Assembly: GCF_001267885.1 (NCBI RefSeq)
Contig: NZ_CP012382.1
Span: forward strand, 5,195,001 to 5,259,000
Reading direction: 5' to 3'
Source of the DNA: Streptomyces ambofaciens ATCC 23877
GTDB lineage: Bacteria; Actinomycetota; Actinomycetes; Streptomycetales; Streptomycetaceae
DNA length: 64,000 nt
The notes below the pieces were generated by a model. It was not told where the DNA came from. It worked only from the letters and a program-made list of their open reading frames with translations, and made no database searches. The translations under genes and the position numbers were made by a program. Shown here piece after piece: positions 42,768 to 51,102 of the stretch (its first letter is position 1; the number at the start of each line of letters is the position of its first letter).

Positions 42768-42920
42768 CTACAAGGCCGTGGTGTCGGCGGGGCGGATCCA
42801 CAGGCGCTGCCCTATGGCGGCGGCCTGTTGAACGATGCGGTTCACAGAGGCGGCGTCCACGACGGTCGTGTCCACGGGGGTTCCGTCGACATCATCGAGT
42901 CGCATGACTTCAAAGCGCAT
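42768..42920 (-). CDS. Small conserved protein of unknown function
   Basis: 50 aa, MRFEVMRLDDVDGTPVDTT then VDAASVNRIVQQAAAIGQRL and WIRPADTTAL. A beta strand, a loop and an amphipathic helix are likely; there is no membrane segment. GGGAGAGG precedes the ATG at 42920; the 37-residue in-frame extension to 43031 has no such site. The upstream region is one of the most AT-rich in the window and contains a palindrome at 43031-43046. I recognise no family with known function. Confidence 0.7.
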   Translation of the reverse strand: MRFEVMRLDDVDGTPVDTTVVDAASVNRIVQQAAAIGQRLWIRPADTTAL

Positions 42921-43030
42921 GGCCTCTCCCTTGATCTGGTCATCCTCCTGCGGAGAACTACTGATGTGGCTCCTGGGTCGTCGGTGCCCGGGGCTTCCAT
43001 GCATAGTCAACGGGTTGCGTGTTACAAACA

Positions 43031-43046
43031 TTCCCTAGCTAAGGAA
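43031..43046. promoter_or_regulatory. Near-perfect 16-bp palindrome in an AT-rich divergent promoter region
   Basis: TTCCCTAGCTAAGGAA is self-complementary except for one pair, centred on AGCT. It lies between the 50-aa gene and the NYN gene within about 60 bp of AT-rich DNA (43015-43075), which suggests an operator for one or both genes. Confidence 0.45.
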
Positions 43047-43165
43047 ATTTTTCGAACGGCTAACTACTGACCGGTATGCGGTCCGGGTTCTTGCGCAAGA
43101 GACCCGGTACAAGACTGACGGGGACCGGTTGTGTTCGCAGCGTGACCGCCGGGACAATAGAGGCG

Positions 43166-44062
43166 ATGAACGACGACCTCGCGTCCATGAACGCCCGCAT
43201 CGATCGCACCAACGAGCTGCTGCAGCGCATGCTCGCCGAGGTGGCCAAGACACCCTCGACCCACGCGATCTTCGTCGACGCCGGATACCTCTACGCGGCG
43301 GCGGGACGTCTGGTGGCCGGCACCGAGGACCGCCGGGCCTTCGAGCTGGACGCCGAGGGACTGATCGAGGCCCTCATCGACACGGCCCGCACGATCTTCG
43401 CGGACAGCCGCCTGCTGCGCGTCTACTGGTACGACGGCGCCCGGCGCCGCATCCACACCGCCGAGCAGCAGTCCATCGCCGAGCTCCCGGACGTCAAGGT
43501 CCGCCTCGGCAACCTCAACGCCAACAACCAGCAGAAGGGCGTCGACTCCCTCATCCGCTCCGACCTGGAGTCCCTCGCCCGGCACCGCGCCATCAGCGAC
43601 GCGGCACTGCTCGGCGGCGACGAGGACCTGGTCTCCGCGGTCGAGGCGGCCCAGGGCTACGGAGCCCGCGTCCACCTGTGGGGCATCGAGGCCCCCGAGG
43701 GCCGCAACCAGGCCGATCCGCTGCTGTGGGAGGTCGACAGCCAGCGCACCTTCGACCTCGACTTCTTCAAGCCGTACGTCTCCCGCCGCACGGCCCAGGT
43801 CCACGAGGTGACGGGCGGCTCCCGTCCGACCCGCGAGGACGTCCGGTTCGTCGGCGCGCAGATCGCCGCGAAGTGGCTGGCCGCCCGGGGCCGCGAGTCA
43901 CTGGTCGACCTCCTTCCCGGTCACCCCTACCTCCCCGGGTCGGTGGACCAGGACCTCCTGGTGGAGGCCGAGGGGCTGCTGCAGTACTCGCTCCGCGGCC
44001 AGTCCGACCTGCGACGGACGCTGCGGGACGGCTTCTGGGAGCACCTGCAGGCGCAGTACTAG
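43166..44062 (+). CDS. NYN domain protein (predicted RNase)
   Basis: 298 aa. The N-terminal coiled coil (MNDDLASMNARIDRTNELLQ) precedes a NYN/PIN-like nuclease fold: HAIFVDAGYLYAAAG (first Asp), RVYWYDGARRR, KGVDSLIRSDL (second Asp pair) and DAALLGGDEDLVSAVEAA (third acidic cluster). The C-terminal 100 residues form a further helical domain (FVGAQIAAKWLA). Family members cleave RNA; the target here is unknown. ATG 43166 follows GACAAT by seven bases, a weaker version of the leaderless pattern; the GAGG just upstream is too close to act as a ribosome site. Confidence 0.85.
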   Translation: MNDDLASMNARIDRTNELLQRMLAEVAKTPSTHAIFVDAGYLYAAAGRLVAGTEDRRAFELDAEGLIEALIDTARTIFADSRLLRVYWYDGARRRIHTAEQQSIAELPDVKVRLGNLNANNQQKGVDSLIRSDLESLARHRAISDAALLGGDEDLVSAVEAAQGYGARVHLWGIEAPEGRNQADPLLWEVDSQRTFDLDFFKPYVSRRTAQVHEVTGGSRPTREDVRFVGAQIAAKWLAARGRESLVDLLPGHPYLPGSVDQDLLVEAEGLLQYSLRGQSDLRRTLRDGFWEHLQAQY

Positions 44063-44086
44063 GCCGTCGCCCCGAGGTCGCGCCGG

Positions 44087-44977
44087 TCAGGCCCGGTCCG
44101 ACCGCTGCCGGGAGCAGACGTCGTCCCAGAAGTCGGCCAGCGCGCGGGCGGTCGGCAGCGGCTGGTCGGTGTTGGGGGAGTGCTCGGCGCCGGTGATCAC
44201 GGTCCGGCGAGCGCCCAGCCGTAGGGCCATCTCGTCCAGGAGGGGGACCGGCCAGGTGTCGTCGTAGGCGCCCGACACCACGTGGCAGGCGGGCGCCACG
44301 GCGGCGAGCTCGGCGACACGGTCCGGTTCGCTGCACAACTGGCGTCCGGTGGCGAGGAGTTGAGCGGGCCTGGTGCCCAGCCAGCGGCTGCGCAGCCGGT
44401 CCGGGTCCCCGGGGCCGACGGCGGGACCGCCGACCTCCTCGGGCGGGCCCATCGCCTGGATCACCTGCCAGACCTCGGCCATCGTCATCGTGTCGAGCGC
44501 GTCCCGCAGCAACTTCACCCGCTGCTGCTGGGAGACGGAGATCCGGGCCGGGCCCGAGGACATCAGGGTGAGGGAGACGAAGGGGTCGCGGTCGAGCAGC
44601 ACGGCAGCGCGGGCGATCTGGCCGCCGAGGGAGTGTCCGACCAGATGCACCCGCACCCCGAGGGCGGCCACCTGGGCCAGCACGTCCCGGGCCAGCTCGG
44701 TCTGCGCGTAGGCGGCCTCGTCGTGTTCCGGCCCGTCGGACTCGTACTGCCCCCTGCCGTCCACGGCGACCGTGCGGTAACCGCGCGCGCCGAGCGGCTC
44801 GTGCAGTAGCGTGAAGTCCTCCTTGCTCCCCGTGAACCCGGGCAGCATCAGCACCACCCCCTTCGGCTCGGCCCCGTCGGCCACGGGCGAGTCGACGACG
44901 GCGAACTCACCGCGCGCGGTACGCAGTCGGTACGTGCGGGCGTCCGGGGGCGGGGCGAAGGCGGCGTTCCTGCTCAC
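44087..44977 (-). CDS. Alpha/beta hydrolase
   Basis: 296 aa, soluble. Standard elements: LMLPGFTGSKEDF (oxyanion loop), VAVDGRGQYESDGP, the nucleophile elbow GHSLGGQ (Ser), GAYDDTWP (acid) and GAEHSPNT (His). Substrate unknown; esterase, lipase or haloperoxidase-like functions are possible. The GTG at 44977 has no ribosome site, but TAACCT sits six bases upstream, again a leaderless arrangement. Convergent with the NYN gene, with only 24 bp between stops and no obvious terminator there. Confidence 0.87.
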   Translation of the reverse strand: MSRNAAFAPPPDARTYRLRTARGEFAVVDSPVADGAEPKGVVLMLPGFTGSKEDFTLLHEPLGARGYRTVAVDGRGQYESDGPEHDEAAYAQTELARDVLAQVAALGVRVHLVGHSLGGQIARAAVLLDRDPFVSLTLMSSGPARISVSQQQRVKLLRDALDTMTMAEVWQVIQAMGPPEEVGGPAVGPGDPDRLRSRWLGTRPAQLLATGRQLCSEPDRVAELAAVAPACHVVSGAYDDTWPVPLLDEMALRLGARRTVITGAEHSPNTDQPLPTARALADFWDDVCSRQRSDRA

Positions 44978-44983
44978 GGGCCG

Positions 44984-44989
44984 AGGTTA
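44984..44989 (-). promoter_or_regulatory. -10 box of a leaderless promoter for the 44-kb hydrolase gene
   Basis: Minus-strand TAACCT, six bases (CGGCCC), then the GTG at 44977. Confidence 0.55.
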
Positions 44990-45055
44990 TCCGGGGGCGG
45001 CGGACGCGGGGTGGGGCGGCTGGCGGGTGTCGGCACCCGACGAGGGGGTCCCACG

Positions 45056-45098
45056 CCGTCGGCCCGGCCCCGCCTGGGTGGCGGGACCGGGCCGACGG
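45056..45098 (-). terminator. Terminator hairpin downstream of the DEAD-box helicase gene
   Basis: 19-nt arms (45056-45074 and 45080-45098) with one mismatch and a TGGGT loop, about 20 bp past the helicase stop codon on the minus strand. Confidence 0.7.
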
Positions 45099-45117
45099 TC
45101 GGGTGGAACGGTGCCGG

Positions 45118-47976
45118 TCAGCTCTCGCCGGACTCCGCGGGCTGAGTGGCGGCCGCCGCCTTGCGGGAGCGGCGGGCCTTCGGCTTCGCCTCGGCGGCGT
45201 CGGGGGCCTCGGCGGGCGCCTCGACGGTCGTGGCGGCCTTACGGGTCCGACGCCGCGGTGCGGCCTCCGGCTCCTGCGAGGCCTGGGCCGGGATCCCGGC
45301 CGTGGCTTCGGCGGGTTCGGCCGCCTTGCGGGTGCGGCGGCGCGGCTTGGTCTCCGTGCCTTCGGCCGTGTCGACGGCGGTCTCCGCCTTGGCGGCGGCC
45401 GTCTTGCGGGTGCGCCGGGGCTTGGCCTCGGTCGCTTCCGGTTCCTGCGTCGCCGTCTCGATGGGTTCGGCGGTCTCGGCGGGTTCGGCCGTCTTGCGGG
45501 TGCGGCGGCGCGGCTTGGTCTCCGTGCCTTCGGCCGTGTCGACGGCGGTCTCCGCCTTGGCGGCGGCCGTCTTGCGGGTGCGTCGGGGCTTGGCCTCGGT
45601 CGCTTCCGGTTCCTGCGTCGCCGTCTCGATGGGTTCGGCGGTCTCGGCGGGTTCGGCCGTCTTGCGGGTGCGGCGGCGCGGCTTGGTCTCCGTGCCTTCG
45701 GCCGTGTCGACGGCGGTCTCCGCCTTGGCGGCGGCCGTCTTGCGGGTGCGCTGGGGCTTGGCCTCGGTCGCTTCCGGCTCCTGCGCGCTCTGAGCCGGGA
45801 TGCCGGCCCTGGCGCCCGCGCTCTCGACGGGCTCGGCCGCCTTGCGGGTACGGCGGCGCGGCTTGGTCTCCACGGCCTCGGCGGTGCCTTCGGCGACCTC
45901 CGTGACGGCCTCGGACTTCGTCGCGGCCGTCTTGCGGGTGCGCCGGGGCTTGGTCTCCACGGCCTCGGCGGTGTCGACCGCGGCTTCCGCCTTGGCGGCG
46001 GCCGTCTTGCGGGTGCGGCGCGGCTTGGTCTCCGCCGGCTCGGAGGCGGCCTCGACCGTTCCCTCCGCCGTGGCGACCGTCGCCTCGGCGGTCGTGGGCG
46101 CGGCCTTGCGGGTGCGGCGACGCGGCTTCTCGGTCACCACGGCCTCGGTGACCAGAGCCTCGGTCGGGGCTCCGGCCGCCGGAGCGTCGGCCGTCACCGG
46201 CTCGACCACCGGGGTGGTCTCCGGCAGGGCGACCGGCGCCTCGGCCGGCTTACGGGTGCGACGGCGGCGCGAGCTCGACGGGGCGTCCGCGGCCTCCGCG
46301 GTCTCGGGGACCACGACCGCGGTGCCCTCCACCGTCTGGGCGGCGGGGATGTCGGTGTCGGTCGTGGGGGCCGTCGCCGGTCGGCGCGACGACTCCCCGC
46401 CACGCGTACGGCGTCGGCGGCGCAGGGTGCGGGGACCCTCGGCGGCGTCCGCGGACGCGTCGGCGGCGATGTCCGCACCGCCGGTCACGGCCTCGGGAGC
46501 GGTGGTCGTCGCGGAGGTGTCCGCGTCCACCGGCGCTCCACCGCGCATCCGGCGACGACGACGCGGCGTCGTCGTACCGGACGAACGCTCGCGCTCGGCG
46601 GAACGGGACTCGTCCCGGCCGCCTCGGCCACCCCGCTCGCTCCGGCCACCCCGGTCACCGCGGTCGCCGCGCGTGCGGCCACCGCGGCCACCCGGCTCGC
46701 CCAGGTCCTCCAGCTCCTCCGCGTCGAGCCCGGCGCGCGTGCGCTCGGAACGCGGGAGGACGCCCTTGGTGCCCGCCGGGATGCCCAGGTCGGTGTAGAA
46801 GTGGGGGGAGGTGGAGTACGTCTCCGGCGGGTCGTTGAAGCCCAGGTCCAGCGCCTTGTTGATCAGCTGCCAGCGCGGGATGTCGTCCCAGTCGACCAGC
46901 GTGATCGCCGTACCCTTGGCGCCCGCGCGGCCGGTGCGGCCGATGCGGTGCAGGTACGTCTTCTCCTCTTCCGGCGACTGGTAGTTGATGACGTGCGTCA
47001 CGCCCTCGACGTCGATGCCGCGGGCGGCGACGTCGGTGCAGACGAGGACGTCCACCTTGCCGTTGCGGAAGGCGCGCAGGGCCTGCTCGCGGGCGCCCTG
47101 GCCGAGGTCGCCGTGGACCGCGCCGGAGGCGAAGCCGCGCTGCTTGAGCTGGTCGGCCAGGTCGGCGGCCGTGCGCTTGGTGCGGCAGAAGACCATGGCC
47201 AGTCCCCGGCCGTCGGCCTGCAGTATGCGCGACACCATCTCGGGCTTGTCCATGTTGTGCGCGCGGTAAACGAACTGCTTCGTGTTCGCGACCGTCGCGC
47301 CCGCGTCGTCCGGCGAGGTGGCGGAGATGTGCGTGGGCTGCGACATGTAACGGCGGGCCAGTCCGATGACGGCGCCCGGCATGGTGGCCGAGAACAGCAT
47401 GGTCTGGCGCCGGGCCGGCAGCATGTTGATGATCTTCTCGACGTCGGGCAGGAAGCCCAGGTCGAGCATCTCGTCGGCCTCGTCGAGGACCAGGCTCTTG
47501 ATGTGCTTCAGGCTCAGCTTCTTCTGGCCCGCGAGGTCCAGCAGGCGGCCCGGGGTGCCGACGATCACGTCGACGCCCTTCTTGAGGGCCTCCACCTGCG
47601 GCTCGTACGCCCGGCCGCCGTAGATCGCGAGGACGCGCACGTTGCGCACCTTGCCCGCGGTCAGGAGGTCGTTGGTGACCTGCTGGCACAGCTCGCGCGT
47701 CGGGACGACGACGAGGGCCTGCGGGGCGTCGGTGAGGGCCTCGGGAGCGGCGCGGCCGGCCTCGACGTCGGCGGGGACGGTCACCCGCTCGAGGAGCGGG
47801 AGGCCGAAGCCCAGCGTCTTGCCCGTGCCGGTCTTGGCCTGGCCGATGACGTCCTTGCCCGACAGGGCTACGGGGAGCGTCATCTCCTGGATGGGGAAGG
47901 GGGTGATGATGCCGACGGCCTCGAGGGCTTCGGCGGTCTCGGGAAGGATTCCGAGGGAACGAAACGTCGTAGTCAG
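45118..47976 (-). CDS. DEAD-box ATP-dependent RNA helicase with long repetitive basic C-terminal tail
   Basis: About 952 aa. Residues 1-430 are a complete DEAD-box core: the Q motif (SLGILPETAEALEAVGI, FPIQ), AKTGTGKT, PTRELCQ, VLDEADEM, SATMPG, VARGIDVEGV-like ARGIDVEGV and HRIGRTGRAG. Residues 430-952 are an Ala/Glu/Thr-rich tail with many KPRR(R)TRK basic blocks, partly a 56-residue tandem repeat. Such tails bind RNA in other helicases. No ATG, GTG or TTG lies near the Q motif; CTG 47976 with GAGG seven bases upstream fits best. A GTG about 100 codons upstream is possible but would add unrelated sequence. Confidence 0.88.
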   Translation of the reverse strand: MTTTFRSLGILPETAEALEAVGIITPFPIQEMTLPVALSGKDVIGQAKTGTGKTLGFGLPLLERVTVPADVEAGRAAPEALTDAPQALVVVPTRELCQQVTNDLLTAGKVRNVRVLAIYGGRAYEPQVEALKKGVDVIVGTPGRLLDLAGQKKLSLKHIKSLVLDEADEMLDLGFLPDVEKIINMLPARRQTMLFSATMPGAVIGLARRYMSQPTHISATSPDDAGATVANTKQFVYRAHNMDKPEMVSRILQADGRGLAMVFCRTKRTAADLADQLKQRGFASGAVHGDLGQGAREQALRAFRNGKVDVLVCTDVAARGIDVEGVTHVINYQSPEEEKTYLHRIGRTGRAGAKGTAITLVDWDDIPRWQLINKALDLGFNDPPETYSTSPHFYTDLGIPAGTKGVLPRSERTRAGLDAEELEDLGEPGGRGGRTRGDRGDRGGRSERGGRGGRDESRSAERERSSGTTTPRRRRRMRGGAPVDADTSATTTAPEAVTGGADIAADASADAAEGPRTLRRRRRTRGGESSRRPATAPTTDTDIPAAQTVEGTAVVVPETAEAADAPSSSRRRRTRKPAEAPVALPETTPVVEPVTADAPAAGAPTEALVTEAVVTEKPRRRTRKAAPTTAEATVATAEGTVEAASEPAETKPRRTRKTAAAKAEAAVDTAEAVETKPRRTRKTAATKSEAVTEVAEGTAEAVETKPRRRTRKAAEPVESAGARAGIPAQSAQEPEATEAKPQRTRKTAAAKAETAVDTAEGTETKPRRRTRKTAEPAETAEPIETATQEPEATEAKPRRTRKTAAAKAETAVDTAEGTETKPRRRTRKTAEPAETAEPIETATQEPEATEAKPRRTRKTAAAKAETAVDTAEGTETKPRRRTRKAAEPAEATAGIPAQASQEPEAAPRRRTRKAATTVEAPAEAPDAAEAKPKARRSRKAAAATQPAESGES
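45341..45785. repeat. 168-bp tandem repeat (about 2.7 copies) within the helicase tail
   Basis: Copies start at 45341, 45509 and 45677, exactly 168 bp (56 codons) apart. Copies one and two differ at a single visible base (GTGCGCCGG versus GTGCGTCGG), and the third is incomplete. Homology of about 30 bp extends to the left of the first copy. Confidence 0.88.
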
Positions 47977-48420
47977 GGTGCTGCCTCTTCTGTGTACGTG
48001 GTGCGAGGCGAGCGCGCGGGTCGTGCCGGACCGTGTGTCGGGGACGTCGGCTGCCCTGCGGGAGAGCCGTAGGACACGGGACCTCTGTCGACGCTCCAGC
48101 GCTCGTACCACTGAGGGTCCCCCTCCGGATTCCGTACACGGCGTGGCGTACGGCATGGAGGGCTGTCGGGTCGGAGCCGATCGGGCCACCGACCGGGCAT
48201 CCTCATGCGTGCGGCCCGACGACGATGTCACGTACCCGTACGTCACATACTCGGCAGGCGCATTACCACCATACCCCGGATTCGCGCACACGCGATGGCC
48301 GATTCGGTCACGTAGTCGTCGTCACACGGACTGACCTGGTACGACCACGGGCGGATCGGAAACGGACGCAGGTCGACCGGGGGCCTTCCGGCCGACGGCG
48401 GGCGGGTTATTGTGCGCTGC
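47977..48420. other. Divergent region upstream of helicase and ferritin-like genes
   Basis: 444 bp without a supported gene. On the minus strand TATGGT at 48268-48273 could be the helicase -10, which would give a 5' leader of roughly 285 nt. A 22-bp imperfect palindrome TGTCACGTACCCGTACGTCACA lies at 48226-48247. The right end carries the ferritin-like gene promoter. Open frames here are out of phase with any recognisable protein. Confidence 0.5.
48408..48413 (+). promoter_or_regulatory. -10 box of a leaderless promoter for the ferritin-like gene
   Basis: TATTGT, seven bases (GCGCTGC), then the ATG at 48421. Confidence 0.5.
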
Positions 48421-49185
48421 ATGACGAGCTCTGACAAGCCTGGCAACGCCGCAGCCGCCTCCGCCAAGACCACCGAACCCACCGGTGCCACCGGAGTAGC
48501 CGCCCAGGACTGGACGACGGCCGCCGCCGACCCGCAGTACCGTGCCGCGGTCGTGGACCTGCTCGGCGCCCTCGCGTACGGCGAGCTGGCGGCGTTCGAG
48601 CGGCTCGCCGACGACGCCAAGCTGGCGCCCACGCTGGCGGACAAGGCGGAGCTGGCGAAGATGGCGTCGGCGGAGTTCCACCACTTCGAGCGCCTGCGCG
48701 GCCGGCTCGCCGAGATCGGTGAGGAGCCGACCGAGGCGATGGAGCCGTTCGTGGCCGCCTACGACGGTTTCCACAAGCAGACGGACCCCTCCGACTGGCT
48801 GGAGGGACTCGTCAAGGCCTACGTCGGCGACTCCATCGCCAGCGACTTCTACCGCGAGGTCGCGGCCCGCCTCGACTCCGACACCCGTGAGCTGGTGCTG
48901 GCCGTGCTCGACGACACCGGTCACGCCGGTTTCGCCGTGGAGAAGGTCCGTGCGGCCATCGACGCGGACCCGCGGGTCGGCGGGCGGCTCGCGCTGTGGG
49001 CGCGGCGGCTGATGGGGGAGGCTCTCTCGCAGTCCCAGCGGGTGGTGGCCGACCGGGACGCGCTGTCCACGATGCTCGTGGGCGGGGTCGCGGACGGGTT
49101 CGACCTCGCCGAGGTCGGCCGGATGTTCTCCCGGATCACGGAGGCGCACACGAAGCGGATGGCGGCGCTGGGCCTGGCCGCCTGA
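48421..49185 (+). CDS. Ferritin-like fold protein (MiaE-like)
   Basis: 254 aa. An Ala/Thr-rich N-terminus of about 35 residues is followed by a four-helix bundle with the diiron-type ligands in LGALAYGELAAFERLADD and ASAEFHHFERL (E and ExxH). A second set lies in YVGDSIASDFYREVAARL and DDTGHAGFAVEKV (D/E and H). This matches the ferritin-like family annotated as tRNA-(ms2io6A)-hydroxylase-like (MiaE_2) in actinobacteria. The enzymatic role is unproven. The ATG at 48421 follows TATTGT by seven bases (leaderless); an in-frame ATG nine bases upstream is disfavoured. Confidence 0.82.
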   Translation: MTSSDKPGNAAAASAKTTEPTGATGVAAQDWTTAAADPQYRAAVVDLLGALAYGELAAFERLADDAKLAPTLADKAELAKMASAEFHHFERLRGRLAEIGEEPTEAMEPFVAAYDGFHKQTDPSDWLEGLVKAYVGDSIASDFYREVAARLDSDTRELVLAVLDDTGHAGFAVEKVRAAIDADPRVGGRLALWARRLMGEALSQSQRVVADRDALSTMLVGGVADGFDLAEVGRMFSRITEAHTKRMAALGLAA

Positions 49186-49318
49186 CAGCGGTCGGTGCCA
49201 CCGGGCCCGGGACCGGCGTACGGGGGCGCCGGCCCCGACGGGTGGGCTGCCCGGACGGTGGACTGTCCGGACGGGTGGACTGTCAGGTCGTCGGCCGGGC
49301 AGCCGGTCGGGTCGCCGG

Positions 49319-49588
49319 TCAGGCGGTCGCCGATCGGCGGCGCAGCCTTCTGGCGGGGCGCAGCAGCAGTGAGAGCGAGGCCGCGGAGATGGCGGCCGAG
49401 CCGATGAGGACCGGCAGGAGACCACCCGCGCCCAGTGCCGTGTGCGTCACGAACGCCCCGAAGAGGGCTCCGGCGATCCCGGTCGGCAGGACCAGGACGC
49501 GGGCCGGGAGACGGTGCGGCAGACGGTGGGCGGCGGCCCACGCCAGGGCGAGGCCGAGGATTGTGGCGCTGAGCGCTTCCAAGAGCAT
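49319..49588 (-). CDS. Small integral membrane protein
   Basis: 89 aa with three predicted membrane helices (ALSATILGLALAWAAA, VLVLPTGIAGALFGAFV and LLPVLIGSAAISAASLSLLL) and a basic C-terminus (RPARRLRRRSATA). GGGAGGGACC precedes the ATG at 49588. It is convergent with the ferritin-like gene. A transglycosylase-associated (GlsB/YeaQ) type small membrane protein is a possible relative because of the Gly-rich helices, but I cannot confirm it. Confidence 0.68.
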   Translation of the reverse strand: MLLEALSATILGLALAWAAAHRLPHRLPARVLVLPTGIAGALFGAFVTHTALGAGGLLPVLIGSAAISAASLSLLLRPARRLRRRSATA

Positions 49589-49697
49589 GTCGGGGTCCCT
49601 CCCACGCAGCCGGCCCGCCCGAAACGGTCACAGTCTGGTTACCCCTGACCTGCGGAATGCAACCCTCCCCCTGTGGGTGAACTGTGCTCCGTCCGAC

Positions 49698-49744
49698 GTA
49701 CGGGAGGGGCCCGGCGGTGAGTCACCGCCGGGCCCCTCCCGTAC
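49698..49744 (-). terminator. Perfect 23-bp terminator hairpin downstream of the DUF3107 gene
   Basis: Arms 49698-49720 and 49722-49744 are fully complementary with a single central base. It lies 12 bp past the stop of the minus-strand DUF3107 gene and upstream of the 89-aa gene. Confidence 0.8.
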
Positions 49745-49755
49745 CGCGTCCGCGG

Positions 49756-49983
49756 TTACAGCGCGCCGAAGCCCACCTTGCGCGGGGTCGACTCGCCGAT
49801 CTCGACATAGGCGAGACGGTCGGCCGGTACCAGGACCTTGCGGCCGTGTTCGTCCACGAGGCTCAGGAGCTGCGACTTGCCGGCGAGCGCCTCGGCCACC
49901 ACGCGCTCGACCTCCTCGGCAGTCTGACCGCTCTCCAGAACGATCTCGCGGGGCGCGTGCTGCACGCCGATCTTGACCTCCAC
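49756..49983 (-). CDS. DUF3107 domain protein
   Basis: 75 aa, conserved small actinobacterial protein: VEVKIGVQHAPREIVLESG, then QTAEEVERVVAEAL and a C-terminal beta segment (GRKVLVPADRLAYVEIGE, KVGFGAL). The layout (strand, helix, strands) resembles a small ATP-binding-like or Sm-like fold, but the role is unknown. The GTG at 49983 has GGAGGGAC upstream. It is conserved next to TetR and hydrolase genes in relatives as far as I recall. It ends at a strong hairpin. Confidence 0.85.
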   Translation of the reverse strand: MEVKIGVQHAPREIVLESGQTAEEVERVVAEALAGKSQLLSLVDEHGRKVLVPADRLAYVEIGESTPRKVGFGAL

Positions 49984-50249
49984 GGCTATGTCCCTCCGAC
50001 GGTCAGTGAAGTGCGCGATCTTCCGCGCCGTACCCGCACACATTAGCCCGGTGAGGGGACGTACACGCTGCGTCCGAGAACGCCAAGAGCGAACAGCCGA
50101 CGGGAACAGAACCGGGTGCGCAACGTGCCGCGGGTCCGCCGGCCCGGACCGTCTCCTGCCGGAGCGGCCCGGACCGTGCCGGACCGCGCCCGACCTGGCA
50201 GGAGCGTGCCGAGCCGGGCCGAGCCGGTGCCCGTGCCGTGTGTGCGCCG

Positions 50250-50903
50250 TCAGTGCTGCTCGCTGCCGTGCAGCGGGAAACCGGCGATGCCGCGCCAGGC
50301 CAGCGAGGTCAGCAACTGCACCGACTGGTCGCGGGGCACGCTGCGGTCGCTGTGCAGCCAGGAGCGGGCCACCACCTGGGCGAGGCCGCCCAGCCCGGAG
50401 GCCAGCAGCATCGACTCGGCGCGCGAGAGGCCGGTGTCCTCGGCGATGACGTCGCAGATCGCCTCGGCGCACTCGTTCGTGACCTTGTCGACGCGCTCGC
50501 GCACGGCGGGCTCGTTGGTCAGGTCCGACTCGAAGACCAGGCGGAAGGCGCCGCCGTCGTCCTCGACGTACGCGAAATAGGCGTCCATCGTGGCCCGGAC
50601 GCGCTGCTTGTTGTCGGTCGTCGACGCGAGCGCGCTCCGTACGGACTGGATCAAGGACTCGCAGTGCTGGTCCAGCAGGGCGAGGTAGAGGTCGAGCTTG
50701 CCCGGGAAGTGCTGGTAGAGCACCGGCTTGCTGACCCCGGCGCGTTCGGCGATGTCGTCCATCGCGGCCGCGTGGTAGCCCTGGGCCACGAAGACTTCCT
50801 GTGCGGCGCCCAGCAGCTGGTTGCGTCGGGCTCGGCGGGGAAGGCGTGTGCCCCGTGGGCGTACCGCCTCTGTCTGCTCGATGGCTGTCACGCCGCCTCC
50901 CAT
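50250..50903 (-). CDS. TetR family transcriptional regulator
   Basis: 217 aa. N-terminal helix-turn-helix: RRARRNQLLGAAQEVFV, GYHAAAMDDIAERAGVSKPVLYQHF, PGKLDLYLALLD. The C-terminal ligand domain has FRLVFESDLTNEPAVRERV. Its target is unknown; no divergent gene lies immediately next to it. ATG 50903 and GTG 50891 are both possible starts; GGGAGG before the GTG and a TACGAT -10 box at 50936-50941 favour the GTG slightly. Followed on the same strand by the DUF3107 gene after about 270 bp. Confidence 0.9.
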   Translation of the reverse strand: MGGGVTAIEQTEAVRPRGTRLPRRARRNQLLGAAQEVFVAQGYHAAAMDDIAERAGVSKPVLYQHFPGKLDLYLALLDQHCESLIQSVRSALASTTDNKQRVRATMDAYFAYVEDDGGAFRLVFESDLTNEPAVRERVDKVTNECAEAICDVIAEDTGLSRAESMLLASGLGGLAQVVARSWLHSDRSVPRDQSVQLLTSLAWRGIAGFPLHGSEQH

Positions 50904-50935
50904 AGTCGTCCACGTGCGGTGTGCGCCGCCTCGTC

Positions 50936-50941
50936 ATCGTA
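50936..50941 (-). promoter_or_regulatory. Probable -10 box (TACGAT) of the TetR gene
   Basis: Minus-strand TACGAT would start transcription near 50929, about 25-40 nt before the TetR start codons. No clear operator palindrome was seen nearby. Confidence 0.35.
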
Positions 50942-51102
50942 CTTTTCGGTAACCGTGCTGTGCGCGGTGCGAGCGCAGAATTTCACGGACCGGACGGTGG
51001 CGATAGCCGCACAACAGGTTTCAAAAGATCCCAGTCCGGGCAGAAAGCGGCGCTCCTTCCTGGCGGATGAGTCGCTTCGTCACCACCTGGCGGCGTCGCG
51101 TC

